Notes: a model not told the origin generated them from the sequence alone. A DNA stretch of 64,000 nucleotides from Ipomoea triloba (GCF_003576645.1 NC_044927.1:14773162-14837161); one strand, 5' to 3'. Positions 9,942 to 21,203 are shown, counted from the stretch's first letter. Numbers and translations: made by a program.

Positions 9942-11492
9942 TATATATGCAGTGCAATCGAGAGGTTAGCGAGAGATAAAAACAGTAAGTAAATGCAAGA
10001 GAGATTTTTAAGTGGTTCGGCCAACCCGCCTACGTCCACTCTTCTTCCCAGAAACTCCCTGGAAGGATTGCACTAAAAACTTCCCTTTTTAGTACAATAT
10101 CGAGCGCTTGAGCTTTGATCACGAAGCCCGCCTCAAGCCTCAGGTTTTTCGCCCCGCTTCTGTTACTCACCTCTCGGCACTTGACCTTTGATCACCAAGC
10201 CGGTCAAGCCTCAGGATCTTCACAAGACGCTCCCAGGTTACTCCCCTCTCCAAGGTCTTTCTCCCCGCTTCCAGCTACTCCACCTCTCGAGCACTTGACC
10301 TTTGATCACCAAGCCCGCGTCAAGCCTCAGGTTTCTTTCACTCGGACAGCTGCCAGGTTACTCCACCTCTCTTGCTTAATCCAAAGCAAGGTGTTTTTGG
10401 TTGTCACAGTTGAATGTAACAGGACTCCAATCTGACCACAAGCTATCGTTGAATCAACTTCGATGTAGAGCAGCTTCGGTCACCTTCTGGATGTATAACA
10501 GTTTAAGCTTTGTAACTCTCTTAAACACTAAGATGTGTTTTCTCGCTGTTTTGAATATCAGGATGATATTCCAAGTTAAGCACTTGCACTTGAACGTTTT
10601 AGACAGACACTTCTTAAGAATTTCGAACCCCCTTTTTTGTGTCTTTCACGTCCTTTTATATGAGAGTAGAGGAATAATTCCGTTGGAGGGAAAATTATTC
10701 CGTTTGAAATTTGTCTCCCATGCTGATCATGGGTCTTGCATATTTTCAGCATATTTCATGGAGTGGTGATCTTGTAACTTGAACCTCTTTGTCTTGTAGT
10801 GAATATTCCATAGTTCACTTTCTTGAGTCCATGCTCCACTTTCGTCTTTTGGTAAAAGTTACTCTTTTATATTCCCATTATTCCTTGTTGTAGGGAATCA
10901 GACCACTTCAGCATTGGTGCACCTTTTGACCGTTTGTGGTGGAAATCTGACGTGTCATCCATTTCCGCCCATTTTGAAATCTTCACGTTCGGCACCTCTT
11001 CATTATTCCATCTCCATGATATTCTTCTTTTCCAAACTTTAAGTATGCTACCGTCATTCAGCTTTGTTGGAGAATTGTTAGTGTATCGAGACCAAGGTTG
11101 ATATCTTGATTGCTTGATGTCTCGTAATATCGAGGGTCTATCTCTCGAACTCTGTTTATGTCTCGAACTGGATAACTGTATCGAGAGGTCCTACCTCTCG
11201 AACTCTGCTTATGTCTCGAGACTTAGTTGATGTCTCGCAGACCCTTATTCCTCCAGTGTTGTCCCATGCTTCTTCTGATCTGTCTATATGATTACAACAC
11301 GAGACTTCTAAGATGTTCAAACAAATTTACCTCAAGCTTAAATATTTTCCGAGTTGAGCTCAAAGTTACTCGGTTGTATTTTCGCTCTTGGTTTACTTGT
11401 CGAACTTACAGCGTTTTGCCTATGCGTCGAGACTCGGGGATTTCTACTTAACAGTTGGTATCATCAAAACCTATTACATGATGTTCCTAACA
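9942..11492 (-). repeat. Partial Copia LTR, minus orientation, mosaic of two subfamilies
   Basis: Begins about 209 bases into the LTR (equivalent to 8012) and ends with the canonical LTR start (TTCCTAACA at 11492). Up to about 10600 it follows subfamily A but with many single-base losses (for example 10150-10260). From about 10640 it follows the reverse complement of the LTR at 12529-13390 almost base for base. This looks like recombination or a low-quality assembly join. Confidence 0.85.
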
Positions 11493-12239
11493 GAAGCTGG
11501 TGTAGCTCGAGCAGAGCTGCAAGCAAGAGGGCTGAATTAGCCGAGATGCGAGCAGAGCTTCGAGCCTTCCAATATTCCAGTGAACTTCGACAGGATGTGA
11601 TGAAAGCCATACTCGATGACCTGTCGAACCAAGTGCCTGCCGAACTTCAAGCAATCTTCGAAGGTATGTCCATCCTTCTTTCCCGTGCTGATGATGCCAA
11701 CAAGGGGGAAAATAAAGGGAAAAAGAAGGGGGAAAATACAACAGGCAAGAAAAGGGCAGCAAGTGAACCAGCTGGACCACCTCCAAAAATACCAAGAATC
11801 ATGAGCAAAGCAGTGGAGGATGCTAAACAGGCAGAAAACCTAAGGGTCCAGCGTACACTGGAAATGGAGAAAAGGAGAGAAGAGGACAGAGAAAGAAGAA
11901 GAAAAAGACAAGAACAACAGTCAGAAAAAGAAAGGAAAATAGATCTTCTCATGACAAGCTTTAAGTTTGGGAACAGAGAAGACACTGAACAAATTTTGAC
12001 CCTGGAGATATTCAAGCTTCTGAAAACCACTGGGATATCTACACACAGCAATATGTCTCCAGAAGAATGCATTGCCTGGTGGAAAGATGGAGTAATTGAT
12101 GGTGAGTTCGTGGGGGAAGCCTACAGGAACTACAGGCATCTAGATGTCACAGATGAATACATAAGCCTGGTAAATCCGAAAGACCCCATCAAGACACGAG
12201 AAGCCATTAACAAGAAGAGGAAAGCCAACAAGAAGTAAG
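11493..12239 (+). CDS. Copia 3'-terminal ORF, coiled-coil and charged protein (N-terminus lost)
   Basis: About 248 codons from EAGVARAE to KKRKANKK-stop. The first 80 residues are Ala/Glu/Arg-rich and helical (AEMRAELRAF). A lysine/glycine linker follows (KGENKGKKKGE), then a long charged coiled coil (KRREEDRERRRKRQEQQSE), and a C-terminal part with ECIAWWKDGVIDGEFVGEAY. No enzyme motif is seen. The real start is missing because LTR sequence abuts the first codon. It ends 289 bases before the polypurine tract and 3' LTR of the same family, so it is most likely the C-terminal half of the post-pol ORF. Similar ORFs precede the 3' LTR of the second Copia family (47597-48100). Function unknown; not a host gene. 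Confidence 0.65.
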
Positions 12240-12528
12240 CTCTCGTGGTCCAAACTCCATCTTATTTCAATGTATTGATGTCTATGTTGTTCTTGGTCTT
12301 ATTTCTTTTAAACTTTTCTACTAAAACTCTGCTTTGTAAACATTTCCTTTTATAATCATATATATATCTTTTGCTGGGGGTGTTGCGTGAGTTCTATTAT
12401 TCATGTTTTAGTAGAGTATTTGTCAAACTTACCATATGCGCTGAAAAATAAAATCTATGGTAATTCTTTCTATCAAATCAGCCATATAGAGTAAGTATAA
12501 GTGTTGGCATCATCAAAAAGGGGGAAAT
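12240..12528 (+). other. 3' noncoding region and polypurine tract of a plus-strand Copia
   Basis: No ORF. It ends in AAAAAGGGGGAAAT (12515-12528) directly before the LTR start TGTTAGG, the polypurine tract for plus-strand DNA synthesis. This fixes the element on its left as plus-oriented, opposite to the LTR at 9942-11492. Confidence 0.88.
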
Positions 12529-14408
12529 TGTTAGGAACATCATGTAATAGGTTTTGATGATACCAACTGTTAAGTAGAAATCCCCAAGTCTCGATGCATA
12601 GGCAAAAACGCTGTAAGTTCGACAAGTAAACCAAGAGCGAAAATACAACCGGGTAACTTTGAGCTCAACTCGGAAAATATTTAAGCTTGAGGGAAATTTG
12701 TTTGAACATCTTAGAAGTCTCGTGTGTTGTAATCATATAGACAGATCAGAAGAAAGCATGGGACAACACTGGAGGAATAAGGGTCTGCGAGACATCAACT
12801 AAGTCTCGAGACATAAGCAGAGTTCGAGAGGTAGGACCTCTCGATACAGTTATCCAGTTCGAGACATAAACAGAGTTCGAGAGATAGACCTCTCGATATT
12901 TGAGTTCGAGACATTAAGCAATCAAGATATCAACCTTGGTCTCGATACACTAACAATTCTCCAACAAAGCTGAATGACGGTCATACTTAAAGTTTGGAGA
13001 AGAAGAATATCATGGAGATGGAATAATGAAGAGGTGCCGAACGTGAAGATTTCAAAATGGGCGGAAATGGATGACACGTCAGATTTCCACCACAAACGGT
13101 CAAAAGGTGCACCAATGCTGAAGTGGTCTGATTCCCTACAAACAAGGAATAATGGGAATATAAAAAGAGTAACTTTTACCAAAAGACGAAAGTGGAGCAT
13201 GGACTCAAGAAAAGTGAACTATGGAACATTCACTACAAGACAAAGAGGTTCAAGTTACAAGATCACCACTCCATGAAATATGCTGAAAATATGCAAGACC
13301 CATGATCAGCATGGGAGACAAATTTCAAACGGAATAATTTTCCCTCTAACGGAATTATTCCTCAACTCTCATATAAAAAGGACGTGAAGACATGAAAAAA
13401 AATAAGAGGCAAGAAAATTCGAAAGAGGTGTCTGACTAAAACGTTCAAGTGCAAGTGCTAAATTTGGAATATCATCCTGATATTCAAAACAGCGAGAAAA
13501 CACATCTTAGTGTTTAAGAGAGTTACAAAGCTTAAACTGTTATACATCTAGAAGGTGACCGAAGCTGCTCTACATCGAAGTTGATTCAACGATAGCTTGT
13601 GGTCAGATTGGAGTCTGTTACATTCAACTGTGACAACCAAAAACACCTTGCTTTGGATTAAGCAAGAGAGGTGGAGTAACCTGGCAGCTGTCCGAGTGAA
13701 AGAAACCTGAGGCTTGACGTGGGCTTGGTGATCAAAGGTTAAGTGCTCGAGAGGTGGAGTAGCTGGAAGCGGGGAGAAAGACCTTGGAGAGGCGGANGAA
13801 AGAAACCTGAGGCTTGACGTGGGCTTGGTGATCAAAGGTTAAGTGCTCGAGAGGTGGAGTAGCTGGAAGCGGGGAGAAAGACCTTGGAGAGGCGGAGTAA
13901 CCTGGGAGCTGTCTTGTGAAGATCCTGAGGCTTGAGGCGGGCTTGGTGATCAAAGCTCAAGTGCTCGATAGGTGGAGTAACAAGAAGCGGGGCGATAAAC
14001 CTGAGGCTTGAGGCGGGCTTCGTGATCAAAGCTCAAGCGCTCGACATTGTACTAAAAAGGGAAGTTTTTAGTGCAATCCTTCCAGGGAGTTTCTGGAAGA
14101 AGAGTGGACGTAGGCGGGTTGGCCGAACCACTTAAAAATCTCTCTTGCATTTACTTACTGCTTTTATCTCTCGCTAACCTCTCGATTGCACTACATATAA
14201 ACACACCTCTCGAACTAACTCAACCTCGTGTTAACTAAAAGGGGATAACATTTCCGCTGCGCATAAAACTTTGTCTTCACCTCGTGAGGTATCGAACCTA
14301 AACATCCCAAGTTCAATACACACGAGAGGTCGAAAAGATTTGCAAAATCTTATACAAGTCTATTCACCCCCCCCTCTAGACTTGTACCTCATCCCCTTGG
14401 GACCAACA
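12529..14408 (+). repeat. 3' LTR of a plus-strand Sirevirus-like Copia (subfamily B)
   Basis: 1880 bases from TGTTAGGAAC to GGGACCAACA. It has the family landmarks: TCTCGA cluster (12785-12950), internal tandem repeat (13680-14040) and C-run hairpin (14353-14386). An N at 13797 splits an exact 100-base duplication (13698-13796 and 13798-13896). It abuts the Gypsy polypurine tract at 14409 with no spacer. Confidence 0.9.
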
Positions 14409-16506
14409 CTCCCCCACACTAGAACTTTTGCTTGTCCTCAAGCAATTACCAAGGACAATCCACTTTCCAAGCAATGAAACTGATCACACTTCCTCCCTGC
14501 ACAACCAAACATACCACCAACCATCTCATACAACCTAACCTGCTTCAAGAATCATCTCAGAATCACAAGTGAGTTCCCCTCTCAGGCCACTAACCGGGCA
14601 CCAGAATTAAGGTAGATTAGGACCCTGTATGCACATGTACTCAGTTGAGATTATACAGAACTTGGCTTAAGATGAGATCCCATAGATTTGCCCTTCATAC
14701 TCCCATAGATCAACTCTAAAACTGCATGCTAAGATCAAGTAGGTCTTTATTCGGCTTGTAATGGGGCTAAGGGTGAGTGGCTAACAAAGAAGGGGTATGG
14801 AAAAATGAACAAATGAGAGAATTTCACACCTATTCACAACTTAATCTAGAAGAGATACTACAAGTATGGACAATGGAGCAAACTACAATTGAGAACATAA
14901 GAACACTCTAAAATAGTGGGGTTTGACACAACTTTTCTAGCAACATGAACCATTTGCACTTTTATTCATCTTTTTTTCTTTTCTTTTCTTTCACAAATTT
15001 TTCATTACTTCCAAACTTTTTCTCAAACAACAATTTTTCTTTTCTTTTCTTTCAATCGTTCTTTTCTTTTCTACCATCAAACAACTTTCTTTTCTTCAAA
15101 ACAAAACAACCAACTGATTACTTTCACCAAACCCCACACTAGGACAAAGATAACAAGAGTAGTTCTAACAAGAATAAGCTCCAAAAAGAAATCTCTTCTA
15201 AATTAAAGAACAAATGCTGCATTCTCTCTACGGGTGGATGGAAATATATGGCTAAAGGCTAAGGGTTAAATAACATGGGTAAACAAGAAAAACAATAACA
15301 AAGACGGGTGAAGTGCTTAGCACTTATTAAACAAAAACAAGGCTCAAAAGGGGACAACTAGGGAAAACAATTATAATAAAGGGTAGGTTTAAAGGCTTGG
15401 GCTAACAACAATGGCCTAAATCACTTCAAAGCATGCAAATTATAGACTTCACTATGAGAGCACTGAGACAAGCTATGACAAGACAAATATCACCGGAATC
15501 CCACATAAGCCTTCACTAGCAATGCATAACACACAAGGGGAACATTTAGGTTAGAGGTTAACCCAATTATTGGCAAGAGACTGAATTAAACACAAGCTCA
15601 ACCTCGAATCATCCCTGACAAGCTAGGCTGCACAAGAACCACCAAATCAAACCACCAACCAGCAGAGAGGAAAGTGGTCACAGCCACAAAGCAAAGAAAA
15701 TAGACTATCCACAGTGTTGCACATTGAGTCCTTCAAGCAAAGTTCACCAAAAATTTTATTTTCAAACCATAAATAGCACTCCCCACACTAAAACGTGGAC
15801 ATCGTCCTCGATGGACAAACAATTAAGCACAATAGAGGGGATACACAGAATAAAATCAATAATGAAACACAAATTCAAAACTAATAGAGAGAGAAATTAA
15901 AAAATCGAGTTAGGAAACTGAACCTTGAAGTCTTGATGCAATGAAGAAAAATGGAAGAAAAAAAAACTTTAGAACCTGAGGAAAACAACAATAGTGCACA
16001 CAAGGAAGTGGGGAAAAAATAGCAAAAATTTATTTATTTTTTTTTTATTTTTTTTTACTGTTGGGGTCATGGCCGTGACCCAGAGCTCTCTATAAGCAAA
16101 AACGTACTGGAAGCGGCGGAAAAGGTTACGGGCGGGGTCATGGCCGTGATGTTGGCCGTGACCCCGAGCTCTCCATATGCAAAAAGTCCGTTTTTCGCGC
16201 CAAAGGCCTATTTTCACCTGTAGATCGATCCAAAACATCCCCAAAGCACTCCAATACCTAAACACATCATAAACACTCAATTTCCAAACATTCCCCACTC
16301 TCTTAGAAGTAAAATAAATCAATTCTCACTCAAATATTCCCTTACCAAACCTCTTGAAAACCAAATAAAGACTAAAATCTAAAATCTAACTAAAGCAAAA
16401 TAAATTAAATGCAATAAAACAAAATGCAAGAAAGTAAAGGATAACATGGGGTGCCTCCCATGAAGCGCTAAGTTTACTGTCGTCAGCTCGACTCAACCTC
16501 TCAAGA
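14409..16506 (-). other. 3' noncoding region of Gypsy 1 with polypurine-like tracts
   Basis: No credible ORF in 2.1 kb. On the minus strand the tract TAGTGTGGGGGAG (14409-14421) is preceded by the hairpin TTGCTTG-AGGA-CAAGCAA (14428-14445). Related tracts lie at 15130-15144 and 15780-15790, the latter with a second AGGA-loop hairpin (15800-15813). A GC-rich block with GGTCATGGCCGTGACC repeats lies at 16060-16175. The motif GCGCTTCATGGGAGGCACCC (16452-16471) follows the ORF, as in Gypsy 2. Confidence 0.7.
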
Positions 16507-17609
16507 TCAACCATCATTGAATTGAACAAAGAACATCTCATCCTTCCTAGCAAATTTTTCTTCAAGATAGTGCCTCAAATGGTGGTCATCAATGAATTCC
16601 TTTCTACACAAGTCCACCACCAGAAAACTCAAACACTGTTCCTTCATGAACTCAAAGTTCAAGCACACACTTGCACCAAATCCATTCTTATTTTCCCCTT
16701 GATTTTCCTTTCCTTGAGCAAGTAGGGAAAACCTTGGGTCTTCTTTATGCACTAAGATGAAGTAAGAATCCTTGGACATGAAAATTGGCCAATGGGGGCC
16801 TCCACATTCAAAAACATTGACACCTCCCGGTTCCCAAGTTAGTCTAAAGTTCTCACCTAAGGGAGTGTCATCAAATGAAAGACATGCCTCGTTTGTGCCA
16901 CCAAATTCATCAACAATATCATTCTTGAGCACTTCTTCACTTGGACCATCTTTAAGCTGCTCTTTATCACCATTCCCTTGCAACTCCACACTGTCTTCCC
17001 AATTCAAAGACTCCATTTCAATTTCATCATTCACTTTCTCATCTCCATCAGCTTCATCCTCCATCTCCTCTGCATCACCACCTTTACTTGGCGTGAACAA
17101 CTCATGTATAACATCTTCATAAGGAATTGAAACTTGAATGGGTTCTTGAGTTGTCAAGCCTTTTCCTTGAGCCTTAAGATCTTCCAATTGAGCTTGTAAC
17201 ATGTTCATTTGAATGATTAAGTTATACATCATGGACCTCATCATCTCCTCATCAATAGGTTGGTTTGCTCGTGGAGGTTCTTGATAGGATGGCTCTTGAG
17301 GTTCCCATTGATCATTGGCATGTTCTTCCTCACTTTGTCTCATGGGATATCCACCATCCTCAGTGTCATCATCAGGTACAATAGTGACTCCCCAACGCTT
17401 AGCTATTGCTAAGGTTTCCTCATCAATAGGTTTGCTTGCTTGTGGAGGTTTTTGATAAAATGGCTCTTGAGGTTCCAATTGATCATTGGCATATTCTTCC
17501 TCACTTTGTCTCATGGGATATCCACCATCCTCAGTGTCATCATCAGGTACAATAGTGACTCCCCAACGCCTAGCTATTGCTAAGGTTTCCTCATCAATAG
17601 GTTTGCTTG
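16507..17609 (-). pseudogene. C-terminal part of the Gypsy 1 gag-like protein
   Basis: The open frame continues the protein that starts at 21203 and is interrupted by the insertion at 17610-20528. It contains two more copies of a 57-residue repeat (QEPFYQKPPQASKPIDEE, later VTIVPDDD and EDGGYPMRQSEEE), then an acidic region, and ends KDEMFFVQFNDG. No enzyme motif is present. With the insertion removed, the repeat reads through without a break. Non-autonomous Athila-like elements with only a gag-like ORF are known in plants; the acidic part I do not recognise. Confidence 0.7.
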
Positions 17610-20528
17610 TGTAACCCCTCGTCTATTTCGATAAGTTTGAGGTTCAGAAAATATGTCTTTAAGCTATGACATTCATAAGATAAGTGACCGATGCTTCAAA
17701 ATAATTTTTTTTAAGGAAGTATAGTTGTTATTAAGTTGCGATCGTTCGTGCCGGTCACGAACCGTAAAATTTTAGGAGCTGGTATTCGGACCCGATTAGC
17801 CTAGGAAATGGATTATTAGACACCATATTATTATTCTTGAACTTCCTATTCAATTAAATCAGCCCATAGCAGCGAAAATTTATTTTGATCGTACATCGCT
17901 AAAATTTCGCGGTGTACCGAACCTAGCCCAATTTTGAGGGTTAGTCTGGAATAAATTTTTGGTTTCGAGAATTATTCTATCCAGATTATTTTCTACCGAA
18001 ACTTTATCTGTTTGGACCCCAACTGATAAGTTTGAAAATACTTCATTATTTTATTCTATTTTTTTTTTCCCATAAAAACATCTTACCTCAAAAGGAAGAA
18101 TACCCAAAGCCAATTTATTCCATTTGTTCTTCTTCTTCTTCTTCCTTGGCCGAATTTCAAAAGAGAGAAAGAGAGGTGACTTCCACCATTTTCCTCCATT
18201 AAAACCATAGCCAAGCTTGTACACAACTCTCCAATTTGTTCGGTAAGATTTCAATATTATTCGGTTAAAAAGTCTTGATTTCTTCCCTAGAACTTGATTG
18301 TAGGTAAAGATTTCTTAAATATGTTGTTATGGTGGTGTATTCTACCTACGGTTTTTCGGTGAAACTTGGGGATAAAGGTTCAAGACTACTTTTACGGTGA
18401 TATTACACACTTGTGAGGTAAGGAATTCCCTTAAGTTGGAATTAGTCACTTGAATTTGGATAATTGATTTTAGTTGAAATATGGTGTTTTTGGAGCTTTG
18501 GGAATATTTTCGTATACAAGTTCATAGCTTGGATATGCTTGTATATGTTGTATTTATGTCTATATAAGCTTATACTTGTGGAAATAGAGAAAGGAAATCA
18601 GGTCAGATTTCTGTCAGTAACTTCCGTGAATTTCTGGGAAAAATTGGTAAATTATTTTGGTCCAATTTTTTTTATACATGTATTTCTATAAGTGTAGAAG
18701 CCGCATATAAACTTTCATAATTTTTGGAGTAGCATAAGTATGGTTTTCGGAATTTTTCCCAAAACTGGTCCAGAGAAGGAAAAATGCTGGACAGCACACT
18801 GCCAAGGGCAAAAATGGAATTTTCTGTGTAAATTCGTGAACCTAGGTGACCAAAACTTTTTATGAACATTAAGTACTATGAGTTAGGGTTCTACCATAAA
18901 TATTTCAAGTGAAAAAGAGTTCGGGAACTATTTTTACCGGCTCAATCTTTCGGACTGCACAAAACTGTAATTTCTGGACAGAAACTGTCAAAATCAATTT
19001 TGACAAAAATATTTTTTTTGTAACAAAACTAGTGACGAAATTTTGGGATGTCACAACCATATTTGGATGAAATAAATTATTTTGAAAATACTATTTGATT
19101 CCAGGAAAGAAAAAGAAAAATGTTTTCAAACCCTTAGTTTCTGGAATAAGGTGGGGACCTTCGGGAAGGCTTAAACGCCACGGCCCGGGGTTGGAATAAG
19201 GTTGGACCTATGGGAGGGCTGGAGTGCCATGGCCCTAGGTTGGGATAAGGAGACCGACGGGAAGGCAGGGAAATGCCACTGCCCAAGGTTTGAGAAGGAG
19301 AATTGAGAAATGTTCAAAGTGCTTACTCAGGGGAAACTAAGTGGAAAATTTTTGAGTATGAAAATTATTGTTACTCTGAGCCGCGGTTCAGATTATTATA
19401 AATATTAGAGCTGCGGTTCTATTTGCAAATGATGAAATTCCTGGAAATGTGAAATTTTGCAAACTTGTCTGAAAAAGGCATGAAAATTATTTTGAGTGGC
19501 AAGTTATGACTTCATTCTTATTTGAGAAAAGCTTTATATGATTTAACGTTTATACGATATTATACTATCTATAAATCGTTTCGTTACAGGCAGATTTTCA
19601 AATCATGGTAAAACTTTATAAAGCTTTTAGATTATCTATGTTTTCAAACCTTTGTCTACTTTTAAGTGACAAATGGATTTCCTTGCTTAGCCGTCGTGCT
19701 AACTACACTTCGTTGTGTTCTTAACAGATGTCTAGGGTAGGCTCGTGTAGCCCACCTGACTCGGATCCTTCCGAGTTGGAGTTCCCTATCTACGATCATG
19801 ATGATTATGTACAGTACTTAGTTGATGTCAACCCGTATGCTCCTGGATTCGCTCCTGACTCTCCAGCTCCGGCTTATGTTCCTGCTATTCCTTCCCCACC
19901 GTACAGTCCTCCTCCGACTTACCCAACTACACCCTCTCGTATCCCGGTTCGCAGTAGCCAGCCAAATTTTCTGGATGGGGCCAGGTCTAGGTTTGGGTCT
20001 TTTCCGGTAGAGGTGTTGGAAGGGAGTGATCCCTTAGAATTTGTTGTCTTTTATCCCTGTCCGTGGAATCTCGCTCCTTCGGAACATTGGGATGAGTGGT
20101 CCATGATGTACACTCCTAGTTACTTCCTGGATCATCTCACCTGGGTTGCGGGCAACTGGCATCTTGTATGGGGGACGTACTCCGAACCGGAGTACCGCCC
20201 CTTAGAAGAGGATGACTGATTAGAAAGGTTATGGGAGGAACCCTTTTTTTTTTGTGTACATGTATCTTTTGTAGCCATGATGAACTTAGCTGGCTAGTAA
20301 GTTGTAATTAAACTCTTGGATATATTCTGGTAGTTAGTGTAGCTACCCCTTTTGCTCACCTATATATATATGTATGAAGATATGTTGGGTAATGATGATG
20401 ATGATGTGAAATAGTTTTCTTGTTAGCCTGTGCACCTAGAGTGAACTCTGTCTGGTCTTGGCTGGGTTTAGTCTAGGTGTGGCGGTAACTACTCCGGATG
20501 TACGGTATAGCCGAGCCGGGGTGTTACA
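17610..20528 (+). mobile_element. 2.9 kb LTR-like insertion with target duplication GCTTG
   Basis: Begins TGTAACCCC and ends GGGGTGTTACA, flanked by GCTTG at 17605-17609 and 20529-20533. Removing it restores the sequence found at 17431 onward. The left part looks like a transcript leader (pyrimidine-rich, 18110-18180), and a spliced-looking short ORF follows at 19728. No primer site or pol is present. It is probably a solo long LTR, perhaps of a chromovirus. A block at about 18690-19058 is shared, in opposite relative orientation, with the insertion at 56810-59392. Confidence 0.8.
19728..20219 (+). CDS. Short ORF inside the LTR-like insertion, proline-rich protein
   Basis: 163 residues starting MSRVGSCSPPDSDPSELEF, directly after CTTAACAG, which looks like a splice acceptor. 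It has a proline-rich stretch (about residues 45-72, with PSPPYSPPPTYP) and a Trp/Tyr-rich C-terminus (WNLAPSEHWDEWSMM). There is no signal peptide, membrane segment or recognised domain. The related insertion at 56810 has an acceptor-like site at the same place, followed by only a very short ORF (59079 onward). Function unknown; it may be a chance ORF in the element transcript. Confidence 0.4.
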   Translation: MSRVGSCSPPDSDPSELEFPIYDHDDYVQYLVDVNPYAPGFAPDSPAPAYVPAIPSPPYSPPPTYPTTPSRIPVRSSQPNFLDGARSRFGSFPVEVLEGSDPLEFVVFYPCPWNLAPSEHWDEWSMMYTPSYFLDHLTWVAGNWHLVWGTYSEPEYRPLEEDD

Positions 20529-21203
20529 GCTTGCTTGTGGAGGTTTTTGATAAAATGGCTCTTGAGGTTCCCATTGATCATTGGCATATTCATCCTCACT
20601 TGGTCTCATGGGATATCCACCATCCTCAATGTCATCATCAGGTACAATAGTGACTCCCCAATGCCTAGCTATTGCTAAGGTTTCCTCATCAATAGGTTTG
20701 CTTGCTTGTGGAGGTTTTTGATAAAATGGCTCTTGATGTTCTTGATGTACAGGTACTTGAACTTGGCCTGGATATCGAAAGTTAGGATCAAAGATGTAGC
20801 ATCTTTTAACTTCATGTGATCCTCCACATATGGCACACCAAAGAGGTTGTGGCATGAACATTGGTGGCGCACCTCCTTGAAAAACTTCTTTATTCATATT
20901 GGCACCAAACTCTTGAGGGAAAGATTGGTACTTCTGAGGATGTGGTGGGTAAGGATTTTGGTAGTGTGGATTGAAATCTTGTGAAGGTTGTGGGTATGGA
21001 TGTTGGTAGTTTGGAGTGTATTGAGAGTATGAGTTTTGGGAGTGGAATTGTGGTGGACGGAAAGTTTGGGATTGAGCATCATAGTAATGGGTATGAGGTG
21101 GGGCTTGAGTTGGAAAAAGATTTCCATATCCATCATGTTGGTTGCCCTCATAAGATTGACAACCGTAGTATCCTCCTTGATCCATCATGGGAATCTCTTT
21201 CAA
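20529..21203 (-). pseudogene. N-terminal part of the Gypsy 1 gag-like protein with zinc knuckle
   Basis: Starts MKEIPMMDQGGYYGCQSYEG. A long Gln/Pro/Tyr-rich region follows, then a zinc knuckle CAICGGSHEVKRC (CX2CX3HX4C, the spacing seen in Athila-type gags) and the first copies of the 57-residue repeat. The frame is cut by the insertion at 20528. The usual gag core domain is absent, so either the true N-terminus is lost or this is a reduced gag. Confidence 0.75.

Noticed and set aside
9501..9992. Plus-strand ORF reading through the run of N
   Set aside because: The frame only looks open because N has no stops; its ends lie in LTR sequence.
14945..15142. Phe-rich ORF
   Set aside because: Low-complexity T/C-rich DNA in the Gypsy noncoding region.
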